From assembly GCA_016800925.1 (NCBI GenBank), contig JABCPU010000330.1, forward strand, positions 1-64,000: a DNA stretch of 64,000 nt, written 5' to 3'. The DNA comes from Suillus spraguei. Lineage: Eukaryota; Basidiomycota; Agaricomycetes; Boletales; Suillaceae. The notes under the pieces were generated by a model. That model was not told where the DNA came from, made no database searches, and saw only the letters and a list, made by a program, of their open reading frames with translations. Below, piece after piece: positions 1 to 9,300 of this stretch. Each line of letters starts with the position of its first letter. Position 1 is the stretch's first letter. The position numbers and the translations under genes were made by a program.

Positions 1-50
1 ATACTAGGACAACTACAGGGGCATGGACGAAAGACCGTACACCATAGATA
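1..50 (+). repeat. TIR-A terminal repeat, left-end orientation (truncated by window edge)
   Basis: The first ~48 bases match the left terminal inverted repeat of the XRN1-carrying element at 16544-16595, sharing the blocks ACTAGGAC, ACTACAGGGG and GACGAAAGACCGTACACC with a few substitutions. The same sequence recurs inverted at 19675-19726, 40676-40720 and 53463-53514. No matching right end was found nearby, so this is either a solo end or the start of an element whose interior has decayed. The outermost bases lie outside the window. Confidence 0.7.
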
Positions 51-84
51 TGGCTTCATAGATAGGAAACTAGATGAGGTAATA

Positions 85-165
85 ATATAGTCCCATGCAG
101 AACCATTCATATTTGGTGCAATGATATATCTCTTACCTATGGCACATATATATATGGTCCTATTG
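85..165. repeat. Single copy of the ~90-bp repeat that is tandem at 1845-2285
   Basis: This stretch contains the same succession of blocks (TATAGTCCCAT, TGATATATCTCTTACCT, GCACATATATATATGGTCCTA) as the tandem units near 1.9-2.3 kb. Its separation from the main array by an LTR-like sequence suggests that the array was once continuous and was split by insertion. Confidence 0.6.
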
Positions 166-287
166 TCATTATACCGTACATTCAGGTCTGATCCATGGAC
201 ATCTGGACACCCAATCAACATCCATCCATATCTAATCCATATCCATATCCAACTCAGTCCATCCATCCGATCTGATTCACTCATCCA

Positions 288-470
288 ATCCATGTCCATA
301 TCCAATCTGTGTCCATATCCGATCCATGTCCATATCCGATCCGTGTTCATATCCGATCCATGTCCATATCCGATCCGTGTCCATATCCGATCCATGTCCA
401 TATCCGATCCGTGTCCATATCCAATCCATGTCCATATCCAATCCGGGTCCATATCCAATCCATGCTCATA
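288..470. repeat. 17-bp minisatellite
   Basis: Consecutive units of the form CATATCCGATCCATGTC alternate with a variant having CCGTG in place of CCATG. The spacing between successive TGTCCATATCC starts is 17 bases (for example 361 to 378). Because 17 is not a multiple of three, open frames across it repeat every 17 residues; these are repeat artefacts and not proteins. Confidence 0.85.
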
Positions 471-1077
471 TCTGAAACTATTCCCGCGCACCTGCGCGTT
501 ACTCCTTTTAGGTTAATACCTGTGTCCGGTTTTCGGTTATCTCTGCACCTCTGGCTTTCGGTTATCTTGACTTCCGTCTTGATAAGATATTTCATACAAG
601 TCTTATTTCCGAGTTCATAGCCTTGTGTTCCGCAATGCCTCAAACATAGCCTCGGACTATCCTTACTTGCCTTCCGGCATGCTACCTACAGTATATAAAC
701 TTGTAGTACAACTCCTGCAGACCTCAGTCTGATTCATTGTTCCTACTTCTGTATATTCCTTTGATTACTCTGTATCCTGTTATCATGTCTATATAACTCT
801 GTCTCCGTTCTTGCACTTGGGCTCTGGCCCTTGTAAGCTTCCAACTCAGGCCTATGGGATCACTCCCTAGGCCGGAGCTTTGATCCTATGTCCTATAATC
901 TTTTCGGACTTCGTCCATCTCTGTCTATCACCTGTTTTACCTCCGACTCTACCTTTGGTAGTCTTATACTGTCTGTTTCTATTCCGGACCTTGTCCGGAG
1001 TAGTCTATACTATCTCTACACCATATCCGGACCTACTCCCCTCTAGTAGCCAACACTCCCTCTAAGATCCGCAGAGC

Positions 1078-1392
1078 TATGCTCATCCGATCATCCGCTC
1101 CTCTGCTCCTCTGCTCCTCTGCTCCTCTGCTCCTCTGCTCCTCTGCTCCTCTGCTCCTCTGCTCCTCTGCTCCTCTGCTCCTCCGCTCCTCCGCTCCTCG
1201 CTCCTCCGCTCCTCCGCTCCTCTGATCATCTGATCATCCGCTCCTCCGCTCCTCCGATCATCCGATCATCCGCTCCTCCGCTCCTCCGCTCCTCCGCTCC
1301 TCCGCTCCCTCCTCCGCTCCTCCGCTCCTCCGCTCCTCCGCTCCTCCGATCATCCGATCATCCGATCATCTGCTCCTCCGCTCCTCTGAGCT
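1078..1392. repeat. 8-bp microsatellite (GCTCCTCT/GCTCCTCC/GATCATCC)
   Basis: A run of octamers made of GCTCCTCT gives way to GCTCCTCC and interspersed GATCATCC units. The strand is strongly pyrimidine-rich. It lies inside the LTR-like element, whose other copy has no comparable long array, so it has probably expanded locally. Confidence 0.85.
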
Positions 1393-1844
1393 CCGGACCT
1401 TCGGACCCCTAGTCCTTCGGATCCATCCTATCCTATCCTCTGACATCTATGGATCATCTTTCCCTCCGGAGCTCTGCTCCTATCCTGCCCTGGACTTTGT
1501 CCAGTGGTCCATCCTTCATCTGTTCTACTTGGAGCTTGTTCCAGTAGTGTTACCATTACTTCCTACCTTCCGGAAATAGTTCCGGCGCATTCCCGCGCTC
1601 ATCCGGAAGTCCATCGGAGCTCTGTCGAGCTATCCTGCCTTAGAGTTCGTCCGGACCCTCCATCCAGACTTCACCAGAACTCTCCCTTGGACTTCATCCG
1701 AAATTGAGGGCACATACTCGGGTAAGGGGCACAGCGTACAAGCTGATGCCAAGCCCCTTTGACTTTACAACCCTCCGGTACAACCCCATGTAAGACCAGG
1801 ACTTCTTACTAATCTCCGGTTTTGCATGGTCGTAACACCTATAC

Positions 1845-2285
1845 AGGCTCACATAGTCCCATTAAGGTCCAGTTCCATTTGATACCATGATATATCTTTT
1901 ACCTGCAGTGCATATATATATGGTCCTATGGGGGCTCACATAGTCCCATCGAGGTCCAGTGCCATTTAGACCATGATATATCTCTTACCTGCAGCACATA
2001 TAAATATGGTTCTATATGAGGTCACATAGTCCCATTGAGGTCCAGTGCCATTTGGTACCATGATATATCTCTTGCCTGCAGTGCATATAAATATAAATAT
2101 GGTCCTATATGAGGTGATATAGTCCCATCCAGGACCAGTCCTATCTGGCACACTGATGTATTGTGCAGTGCATATATGTTTCGTCCTATATGAGGTGATA
2201 TAGTCTCATCCAGGATTAGTCCTATCTGGCACAAGATATCTGTTACCTTCAGTGCATATAGATATAGCTCTATATCAACAGTGAC
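1845..2285. repeat. Tandem array of ~85-100-bp units
   Basis: About five diverged units each contain ACATAGTCCCAT (or GATATAGTCCCAT), a CCAGT block, TGATATATCTCTTACCTGCAG and GCATATATA followed by TGGTCCTAT. Small indels make the period variable. A further unit lies at 85-165. Open frames here are by-products of the repeat. Confidence 0.75.
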
Positions 2286-2342
2286 TCTATATAACTCTAC
2301 ACCAAAAAATGAGAACCCAACCTGAACCCAAACCCAACCCAC

Positions 2343-2906
2343 TTACAAAAACCCTCTAAAAATAAGTTTGAGTATGGGGTGATCAGTGGCTCTTCCTGCA
2401 GGAGGGAAGGATAGAAAGTGGAAGTAGAAGTCATCATTGGCATCTTCAAATACAAATGGCTCCCACTTGGGTTGTAATACATCGCTGACAGCTGACAAAA
2501 AATTCAAATGATTGAGTAGCATCTCCACAATGCGATGCTGCACCTGCCATGAATCTGGACGAGCCAGAAAAAATTGGGGCAGAATATGAGGAACAAGGCT
2601 GGAATCAGCTCTCTGCAAGGAGAAGCATAGACCAAGTGCGGATAGTGATTGTGACAGCAAGATGTCTGGAAGGGGTGGGGTGCAACTCCACATTGCGATA
2701 AGCCTGCTTTGAGATAGGATACTGGCAGGTACATTCTCGTCTACGTAATGACCAAGAACGTGTACTTCAAGGTCCAAAGGATATGTGGGTAATCTGGATA
2801 CAGGTACCACAGTGTCGTCAATCAGTACATCTGTGCTTGTTCCAGTAGTAGTTGAGAAGGATGTGTATATGGATGTGTTTCCATCAGTGACTCTGAGTAT
2901 AGTCAT
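2343..2906 (-). CDS. Hypothetical protein, 187 aa
   Basis: An uninterrupted minus-strand frame encodes a leucine-rich, mostly hydrophilic protein with no signal peptide or clear membrane segment. It is followed by AT-rich sequence and preceded by the MITE at 3042-3183. I do not recognise a domain. Codon use and the length of the frame (the longest in the first 5 kb) favour a real exon, possibly one of several in a larger gene. A stop directly after an AGGGTTTTTGTAAGT-like donor (minus strand, near 2345) suggests that the true protein may splice onwards to lower coordinates. Confidence 0.4.
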   Translation of the reverse strand: MTILRVTDGNTSIYTSFSTTTGTSTDVLIDDTVVPVSRLPTYPLDLEVHVLGHYVDENVPASILSQSRLIAMWSCTPPLPDILLSQSLSALGLCFSLQRADSSLVPHILPQFFLARPDSWQVQHRIVEMLLNHLNFLSAVSDVLQPKWEPFVFEDANDDFYFHFLSFPPAGRATDHPILKLIFRGFL

Positions 2907-3041
2907 GTCTTTGACTATGCCCAGACTGAGACCCGCGGATAGTGATCCAAAGTCATGATTCGGTCCAAATAGAGTACCTTTTCTGATGCCAACACCAAAT
3001 GTTAATATCCTACCTCCAGACTCAATATATTTACAGACAGC

Positions 3042-3183
3042 CTACCTATTGGAGTGAAACATCTATGGGGGCATAGATATTCCCTATAATCAGGTTAGGT
3101 ACATGGATGTGATTTCTGCGTGTAGGTAAAGTTCTTTTAAGGAACATTTATGCCCCCATAGACATTCGACTCACAATAGGTAG
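3042..3183. mobile_element. 142-bp MITE with TA target duplication
   Basis: The left end CTACCTATTGGAGTGAAACA... is mirrored by the right end ...ACTCACAATAGGTAG. Both continue inward with CTATGGGGGCATA, giving imperfect TIRs of about 40 bp that leave a very short core. If the TIR begins at CCTATTG, the flanking TA would be a TA target duplication typical of Tc1/mariner-type MITEs. The same left end recurs at 61543-61590. Confidence 0.75.
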
Positions 3184-3223
3184 TGTTGCATTGGGATGTG
3201 ATATACACTAAGCGGCTGCTCAG

Positions 3224-3460
3224 ATGGTGCACAGTGGACACACTGATCCAGTTACCTCGGTCACATTCTCGCCAGATGGCACTCGCATCATCGCTGGTTC
3301 AAGCAATAGGACTATTCGGCTGTGGGATGCTGTGATGGGGCAGCCAGTCAGTGAGCCCTTGTGGGGCACACTTATTCAGTTAACTCAGTCTTGTTCTCAC
3401 TGGACGGCACTTGCATTGTCACTGGTTCTTGCGATAACACTGTTCGGCTGTAGGATGTAG
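3224..3460 (+). pseudogene. WD40-repeat relic
   Basis: The first ~40 residues form a classic WD40 unit with 'GHTDPVTSVTFSPDGT' followed by 'NRTIRLWDA'. Known from the family, such tandem units form beta-propellers, and in basidiomycetes they often sit at the C-terminus of NACHT-WD40 proteins. A second unit follows, but its residues fall in another frame, so the frame breaks after about one and a half repeats. No upstream NTPase region is visible. This is a small degenerate fragment. Confidence 0.65.
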
Positions 3461-3664
3461 GTGTGAGGCATGTTGGAGTCCGACGCACCAAAGAGAGAAG
3501 AGAAGAGAATGGCCGAAGAATCCGAGAAGCAAGGCACGAGGGGGAGAAGCTGAGGAATGTGGTTCAAGCGCAAGCCATAATAGGCCAGTGGGATGCAGCG
3601 CACTGACATCGGCCGAGCCTCTACAATATATGTCAATGAGTTATGTCTAAATTTTTGTTTCTGT

Positions 3665-4710
3665 TTCACTTACTATAAAGTCCAGCGCCGTAGCGTAGAA
3701 ACATCTCAGTTCTTCAAGAGAGACTGAGATGTGAGTCTACATCAGTAAATCCCAAACCTTACACAGACTTTGGCTTTTTCCACAGATTCTCACAGTTGTC
3801 ACAGATGGCACAGAATCCCAGGCCCCAGAGCCTCAGAGTCACAGAATCTCACAGTAAACCACAGACTCATAAAATCATCAGCATTCCAGAGCCACAGTGA
3901 CACAGAAATCACAGAATGTATCACAAAAATTTCACTAAGTCTTTTTCTTTAGTTAAGCATCAACACTAAGCCTTACTATAACAAAACTTGCATCAAGTAT
4001 TTTTCTTTAGTTCAACTTCAAATACTAAACCTTAGTATACACCAAAGCTTATTAAAATTCATTATTAAGACAAAAAGTGCTAAATCTATTGACTGAAACT
4101 TGTTGAAATTCGCAATTTTTGCCCTTTGTGCTGAAGCTCTAACTTTTTCCAGTCAAAATATGTTACAATAAGGTTTTGTTTTCCTGGAGGTTTAAATAAG
4201 GGCAGCTTATCATGAGATTTGAAGTTACAATGAGGTTTGATGATACATTTTAACTTGGTGATAATATTGTAGTTTGAGCATCATTGGTATATATGTTATT
4301 GTGAGCAGTAAAGAAACAAAGGCACTATGGTGTGATGGTAAGTATGTGTTGAAGTTGTTGCTGACCTTCATGAGGCCTCAAGTTCAATTCCTGTCATTGG
4401 CACTTAAAAGTGTGAAAAGTGCGAATTTTTATTTATTTATTTACTAGACAATGCTGTGGAACTGTGAGGTCTGTGGCACTGGCAGCTATCACACTGGGAT
4501 GTTTTGCCCAGAGGGGACCAAGCTGTGGCTCTGTGAGACTGTGCAGTGTACAGAGCTGCACAGAACATTGGGATTTACTGATGTATAGATTCTTGTACCG
4601 TCAGCGTTAACTGACGAAAGCAATAGCGTACCTTGTTCTTATAGGTATTACGCGTGTTAATAGAGTTCTTCGAGAGAGACTGAGATCGTACCTTGTTCTT
4701 ATAGACCCTT
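3665..4710. mobile_element. Copia-type LTR remnant with an internal insertion
   Basis: Two stretches, 3690-3745 and 4600-4705, resemble parts of the intact Copia LTR at 5913-6248. They share GTAGAAACA-CTCAGT, a short inverted repeat formed by CTCAGT and ACTGAG, and AGCGTACCTTG. Between them lies about 850 bp of AT-rich sequence that includes the SINE candidate. I read this as an old related LTR opened by later insertions. Ends are approximate. Confidence 0.35.
4318..4445 (+). repeat. tRNA-derived SINE candidate
   Basis: A polymerase III A-box-like motif TGGTGTGATGGTAAG (about 4328) is followed about 55 bases later by a B-box-like motif AGTTCAATTCC (about 4382). The body resembles a tRNA with a long variable arm, but acceptor and T-arm pairing is imperfect. 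It is followed by a short unrelated body and a TTTATTTATTTATTTA tail, which is typical of SINE 3' ends. No second copy was seen in this window, so family status is inferred. A decayed tRNA pseudogene is the alternative. Confidence 0.5.
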
Positions 4711-4730
4711 CTCCCGCCCTCGTTAGCCTC

Positions 4731-5114
4731 TTATCGCAAGAAGGCAGCCATCGCAGCAGTGTGCCATGTCAAATCCTTCACCATTGTCAGATGACACTTG
4801 GGACAATCACTCCATTTCCTTCTCATCCAACTCCATCCACACACTGTGCCACCTTCTGAGTTAATGGAGGGAGCATCTGATGACGACCGCAGTTCGACCC
4901 CCTTTGTCCTGAATGTTGACAGTGGATGGATGGTAGGGCCCAAATGTCGGGTGTTACTCTGGGTACCACCTGCTTTTCGACATTTATGTTGGAGCCCTGG
5001 AACTATATAAGTGATACCCAGATGTCCCGAGCTTGATTTGAGCCGGATGACACATGGACAACGCTGGCAAAAGTGCCGAGAAGGACGAGTCTCAACAATC
5101 TTTCCATTCCTCAC
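4731..5114 (-). CDS. Unassigned 127-aa frame with CxxC motifs
   Basis: This minus-strand frame contains 'CQRCPC' near the N-terminus and 'CPKCH' near the C-terminus, a spacing reminiscent of zinc-binding proteins. There is no other support: the same region is open in other frames, and neighbouring sequence is LTR debris. It may be a fragment of a larger transposon-related protein. Confidence 0.2.
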   Translation of the reverse strand: MRNGKIVETRPSRHFCQRCPCVIRLKSSSGHLGITYIVPGLQHKCRKAGGTQSNTRHLGPTIHPLSTFRTKGVELRSSSDAPSINSEGGTVCGWSWMRRKWSDCPKCHLTMVKDLTWHTAAMAAFLR

Positions 5115-5398
5115 ACTTACTCAAATGATTCAAATCAACACTATATATCAACAGTATTTGAATATTTCTGGCATGAACTAGTAGTATCAGTTCGTCACCG
5201 TCAAGCCGTTTATTGCCTTCAAAACTTATATGAACGATCTTGCGGTTGCACGTCATAAGCGTTCGTAAGTTCCGTAATGCGTTTAAGCTAAGCGTTAATT
5301 TCAGTGGTTTTGCAGATGCGGCTACTGCCTGTGTGCCCGAGGTTCACCTTTATAAGAGGTCCCGCGTTCACTGGCAGCTCAGGTTGCATTAAGCACCC

Positions 5399-5912
5399 AT
5401 GTCCATGCACAGCTTACCAGTAGAGCTTCTCGACGGCGTCGTGCAGTATCTTCCTTACTCTTCTCTCGCTGCTCTTGCTCAAACGTGCTCCACTCTCTGT
5501 CCAGTGGCACAGCGCGTCCTCTACTGCAATGTATTGGCTTCTGCCTGGTCGCAAAACTTGTGTGTCATTGACACTCTTGCGAAGAAACCACATGTCGCAC
5601 GTTTCGTGCGGTCCTTTTACATCGCCATAGATTCACCTGCTGCCGTCTTCTTTACCTATTATCACCAACTCGCTAAAGCTATTCTTAATATGTCAGAGTT
5701 GACCTCTCTTACTCTCTACGTGGATTCGAGTGTGAGCTGGGTGTTGAAGGAAGCGTCTAAATGTATCCACTTCCTGCATTTGCTTCACTTCACCTCTTCC
5801 TTTTCTTTCGATGAAAACGTCGCCCGGTTCCTTGATAGGACACCATCGCTTCTCGAGCTTCAAGTGGATTCTATCCCTACCATGTTCACATGCAATTCTT
5901 CACTCCCATACC
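5399..5912 (+). pseudogene. F-box-like protein gene, 5' part (split by Copia)
   Basis: The frame opens with 'LPVELLDGVVQYLPY', an F-box-like N-terminus (F-box proteins recruit substrates to SCF ubiquitin ligases), followed by leucine-rich sequence. It runs to the ATACC at 5908-5912, where the Copia 5' LTR begins. The apparent continuation to 6043 is LTR sequence. Removing the element and one ATACC copy joins it to 11188 in the same frame, except for a TAA about nine codons later. A TATA-like stretch (CTTTATAAGAGG, about 5349) lies ~50 bp upstream of the ATG. The gene is disrupted, and the stop suggests that it was already weak or has decayed since. Confidence 0.65.
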
Positions 5913-6248
5913 TGTTAGCCCCTTCATTACCATTCTTGCGCTATCTCTTATCTCATGCACCTTCGGCACCATATGACACTGAGTCTTCTTATATTCCGCA
6001 CCGCATGATACATCCGCACGTCCAACCTCTGGTACGACATTAGCTAATCATTGCGGTACATACATAGTCTTCGTCTTTGTGTAGAAACACCTCAGTATTG
6101 TCTTGACTCTACTGAGGTATGCATAGTCTTCGTCTCATACTTATATCTTGCCACTAACGTACCTTAGCTCGCGTTTCTCTCGCTAGGTACTATCAATCAT
6201 AGTATTGTCTTGACTCTACTGAGCTCGCGTTTCTCTCGCTAGTGTATA
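5913..6248 (+). repeat. Copia 5' LTR
   Basis: It runs from TGTTAGCCCC to CTAGTGTATA. It contains CTCAGT/ACTGAG short inverted repeats and two copies of a TTGTCTTGACTCTACTGAG block. A CTTATATC stretch could act as a TATA-like element. The terminal TG...TA pair is atypical, as most LTRs end in CA, but the boundary is fixed by the target duplication and by the 3' LTR. Confidence 0.93.
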
Positions 6249-6266
6249 TGGTAGCAGCAACGGGCT
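6249..6266 (+). promoter_or_regulatory. Primer-binding site
   Basis: The sequence TGGTAGCAGCAACGGG starts at the first base after the 5' LTR. Primer-binding sites of Copia elements begin with TGG and often pair with the initiator methionine tRNA. The exact tRNA cannot be named without the host tRNA set. Confidence 0.6.
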
Positions 6267-6363
6267 CTAGACAAGCCCAGGAATTACACGACACGAAGAA
6301 CTCGCGTTAATCTACGTTTAACTAACGGTTAAACTCTAATCAATATTCTCACTCGTCATTGCG

Positions 6364-9300
6364 ATGGGAAAATTCGATCACATCGCCGAACTGACCGGCT
6401 CGGATAATTATCCAAGCTGGAGACGAGCGGTGGAACTGGCGTTGGCCGGCGAGGGGCTGTGGAATCACTGTAGTAACGGTATAGATCCCCTCGACGTCGC
6501 AGAATTTGCTAGTCAGATGCCAAAAGCTGCCACGGCAGGGCAACCCACAGCAGCAGAACTCGTACTCATGAGAGACTGGGTAAAGGAAGATGCTCAAACG
6601 AAAGCGATAATTGGACGAAGGCTCTCACCTGTTGTTCAGAACATGCTGGGCGAGAAACTCACCGCACGTCAACAGTGGGACATGCTCATCAAACGTTTCG
6701 CTCGCCTCGACGTGACTTCCCAGTTCGAGCTGCGCACCCAACTCTTTTCAGAAAAGTTGAAGGACGCGGAAGACGCGTCTCGCTTCCTCGGCGTCTTCGA
6801 GAATGGACGTCGACGTTTTGCTGAAATGGGGGTGACTTTCACAGACGAGGAATGTATCTGGATGCTACTGAACGGTCTCCCCGAGACGCCACAGTGGGTT
6901 GTCTTCCGCAGCCTTACAATGGCGCACTATAAGGCACCGTCACCGTCAGCCACTTCCTCAACCACCGTCACCACACTCACGTTCGAGGAGGTTGCAACCT
7001 CGTTCACTGAGGAAGCGAACCGGCAACGTGGTCAGCAGCGTCTTGGTGCACGCCCTGGCTCAGAGTATGCCAACGCAACCATCCCTTCGACCGAACGCAG
7101 AACGAACCCGACCACAGGCATAAGGATCCACAAGCATAACCCCAAGGGGGTGTCATGCGAAAATCCTGTATGCTCCGGCCTCCCACGTTCGCTAACGCAC
7201 GATCGCGAGCATTGTATGCAGCCTGGGGGTGGCATGGAAGGAAAGTCACCGTGGGCTCAGAGAGGAGAACGAGGAGGAAAGAAGAAAGACGTATCTGCAG
7301 CTGCTGTCGAAGCCAAACCCTCAGCCCCAGCAGGACCAGCTCCCCCTCCCACATACTCCTCTACTGAAACCGCTGCCCTTGCAACTGAAAAGACGCATCA
7401 TCGTGAATGGTCTTCAGCCGCTATCGAGGAACTCGATCCCAGCGCCCTGCCGAGTGACGAGAACATGTCCTGCATCGCCAGTCAGGTCTTGTCCACCATT
7501 CTGGACTCTGGCACGACCTCGAACCTGATCACGGACAGGTCGTACTTCTGGACGTACAACACAGAAGACAAGGTCAAGGTCAAGACGGCGAATCATGGGA
7601 CTTTGCTCACCTCAGGGCGTGGAGACTGTGTCGCCGAACTCGCCATCAACAATCGTGTGCAACGCATTCGATTCACCGGGTGTCTTCATGCTCCGGGCGC
7701 CTTAATCAACCTGTTGTCAGTTGGACACATGGTGGATAAAGGCTGGGCGATACATTACCTGCCAACCCCATCGCGTTGTCAACTCGTTTACCGTGGCGAT
7801 GATCTAGGCTCGGTTCCAATGGTGGGAAAGCTGGTGTTCCTGGACTTACGTTTTATTCCACCGAACACGCCATCTCCGCTTCTCGAGATCTCTGCATTTG
7901 CAAAGACGCCACTGTCCTGGGACTTGTGGCATGCACGCCTGGGACATCCCGGCGGTGAGGCTGTGAAACGCTTACCAGCATTTGCCACCGGTGTGAAAGT
8001 TGATACTTCTCACCCACTACACACTTGCGAACCTTGCATTCTGGCTAAACATCCTCGCAAACCATACCCACCATCCACTACGCCTCGGGCGAAGCACGTT
8101 CTGGACCTCATACACTCCGATCTCTGTGGCCCATTCCCCGTCGTAACTCCTCACGGCAAACTTCACTTTGTCCTGTTCCTGGACGACCATAGTAACTTCT
8201 TGAGTCTGCAACTGCTTGCGTCTAAGGACCAAGCACTTGAGGCTTGGGAAATGGTTCAGAAACGCTGGGAGAATCTTGCCGACCGCAAGGTGAAGGTATT
8301 TCGGTCGGACAATGGGGGGGAATTCATCAGCGCAGCCTTCACGCAATCCCTGATTTCCTCAGGTGTCACTCGCCAGCTTTCTGCGCCCTACGCACATCAA
8401 CAAAACGGAAAAGCAGAACGAGCTATACGCACTATTGAGGGGCGATTATTCGCGATGCTACAAGCTGCCAACCTGCCCGCGAACATGTGGGGAGAAGCTG
8501 CCCTGACCGCGTGTTACCTGTGGAACCGCACAGAGTCCACCACATTGCCACCAGGAGTCACACCTTACGAGGTCATCAATGGACGCAAGCCCTCCCTATC
8601 ACACCTTCGCGTCTTTGGAGCAAAATGCTTTGCGCGCATCCCTTCAGAATTGCAAACGAAACTCGGTCCCCACTCTCGTCATGCTGTCTTTGTAGGGTAC
8701 CCTGAGGGCACAAAAGGTTACCGTCTCCGTGATAGCGGGACGGGAGCTTTCTTCACTGCCAGGGACGTCATCTTCGACGAAAATATACCATCAGTTGCGC
8801 ACACCACACTGTCCGATTCCGACTCTGACTCAGAAGACGCTCCCACTCCTTCACTTCCAGTCCACGCACCTCCTGCAATCATGCCTCCATCCCCGGCTTC
8901 TTCTCACACAGCACCCCCAGCTCCACGCCGCTCTTCTCGCACTCGTGTGCCAACCACTGCTGGTCAGGCTTATGCCGACGAAATGGCTAACACCAAGGCA
9001 CGTCTTATGGCTCTTCGTGTAGCTCGTGCCGAGCGCGTCTCTGGAGAAGTTGCACGTGAGGGTATGACGCCAGTATTGGAGGAGGGGGTGAGCACAGTTG
9101 AACCTGACACTGACATCACGAATGTCGAGCCGAACATCGACGTCACGGAAGTCATGGCTAACATTGTGATTGAAGAACAGGCACACGTGGCGATACGCAG
9201 TAACCGCAGACGAAACCCTTCCAACCCTGACTACGACATGTCGATTCCTCCCGCAACTTATGATGAAGCGATGAAGCGCCCTGACCACGAACGATGGCTT

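Larger units (their letters stand above)
170..1840 (+). mobile_element. Degenerate LTR-like element, family L (solo LTR or fragment)
   Basis: This non-coding stretch resembles, in reverse complement, the sequence at 32310-33080. Shared blocks include CAGTATATAAAC followed by CTTGTAG (a TATA-like element at 691-700), a C/T-rich section with many TCCGGA/TTCGGA motifs, and near the right end GGGGCACAG followed by a GTACAAGCTGATGCCAA-like block. The minisatellite at 288-470 has a short counterpart in the other copy, so it belongs to the element. It interrupts the ~90-bp repeat array, copies of which lie at both edges. Exact ends and target duplication could not be fixed. No coding region was found; an LTR identity is inferred from the TATA-like block and the two dispersed copies. 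Confidence 0.45.

Noticed and set aside
121..643. Overlapping open frames of ~100-130 residues on both strands
   Set aside because: They cross a 17-bp minisatellite and simply repeat a 17-residue period; no codon bias or homology.
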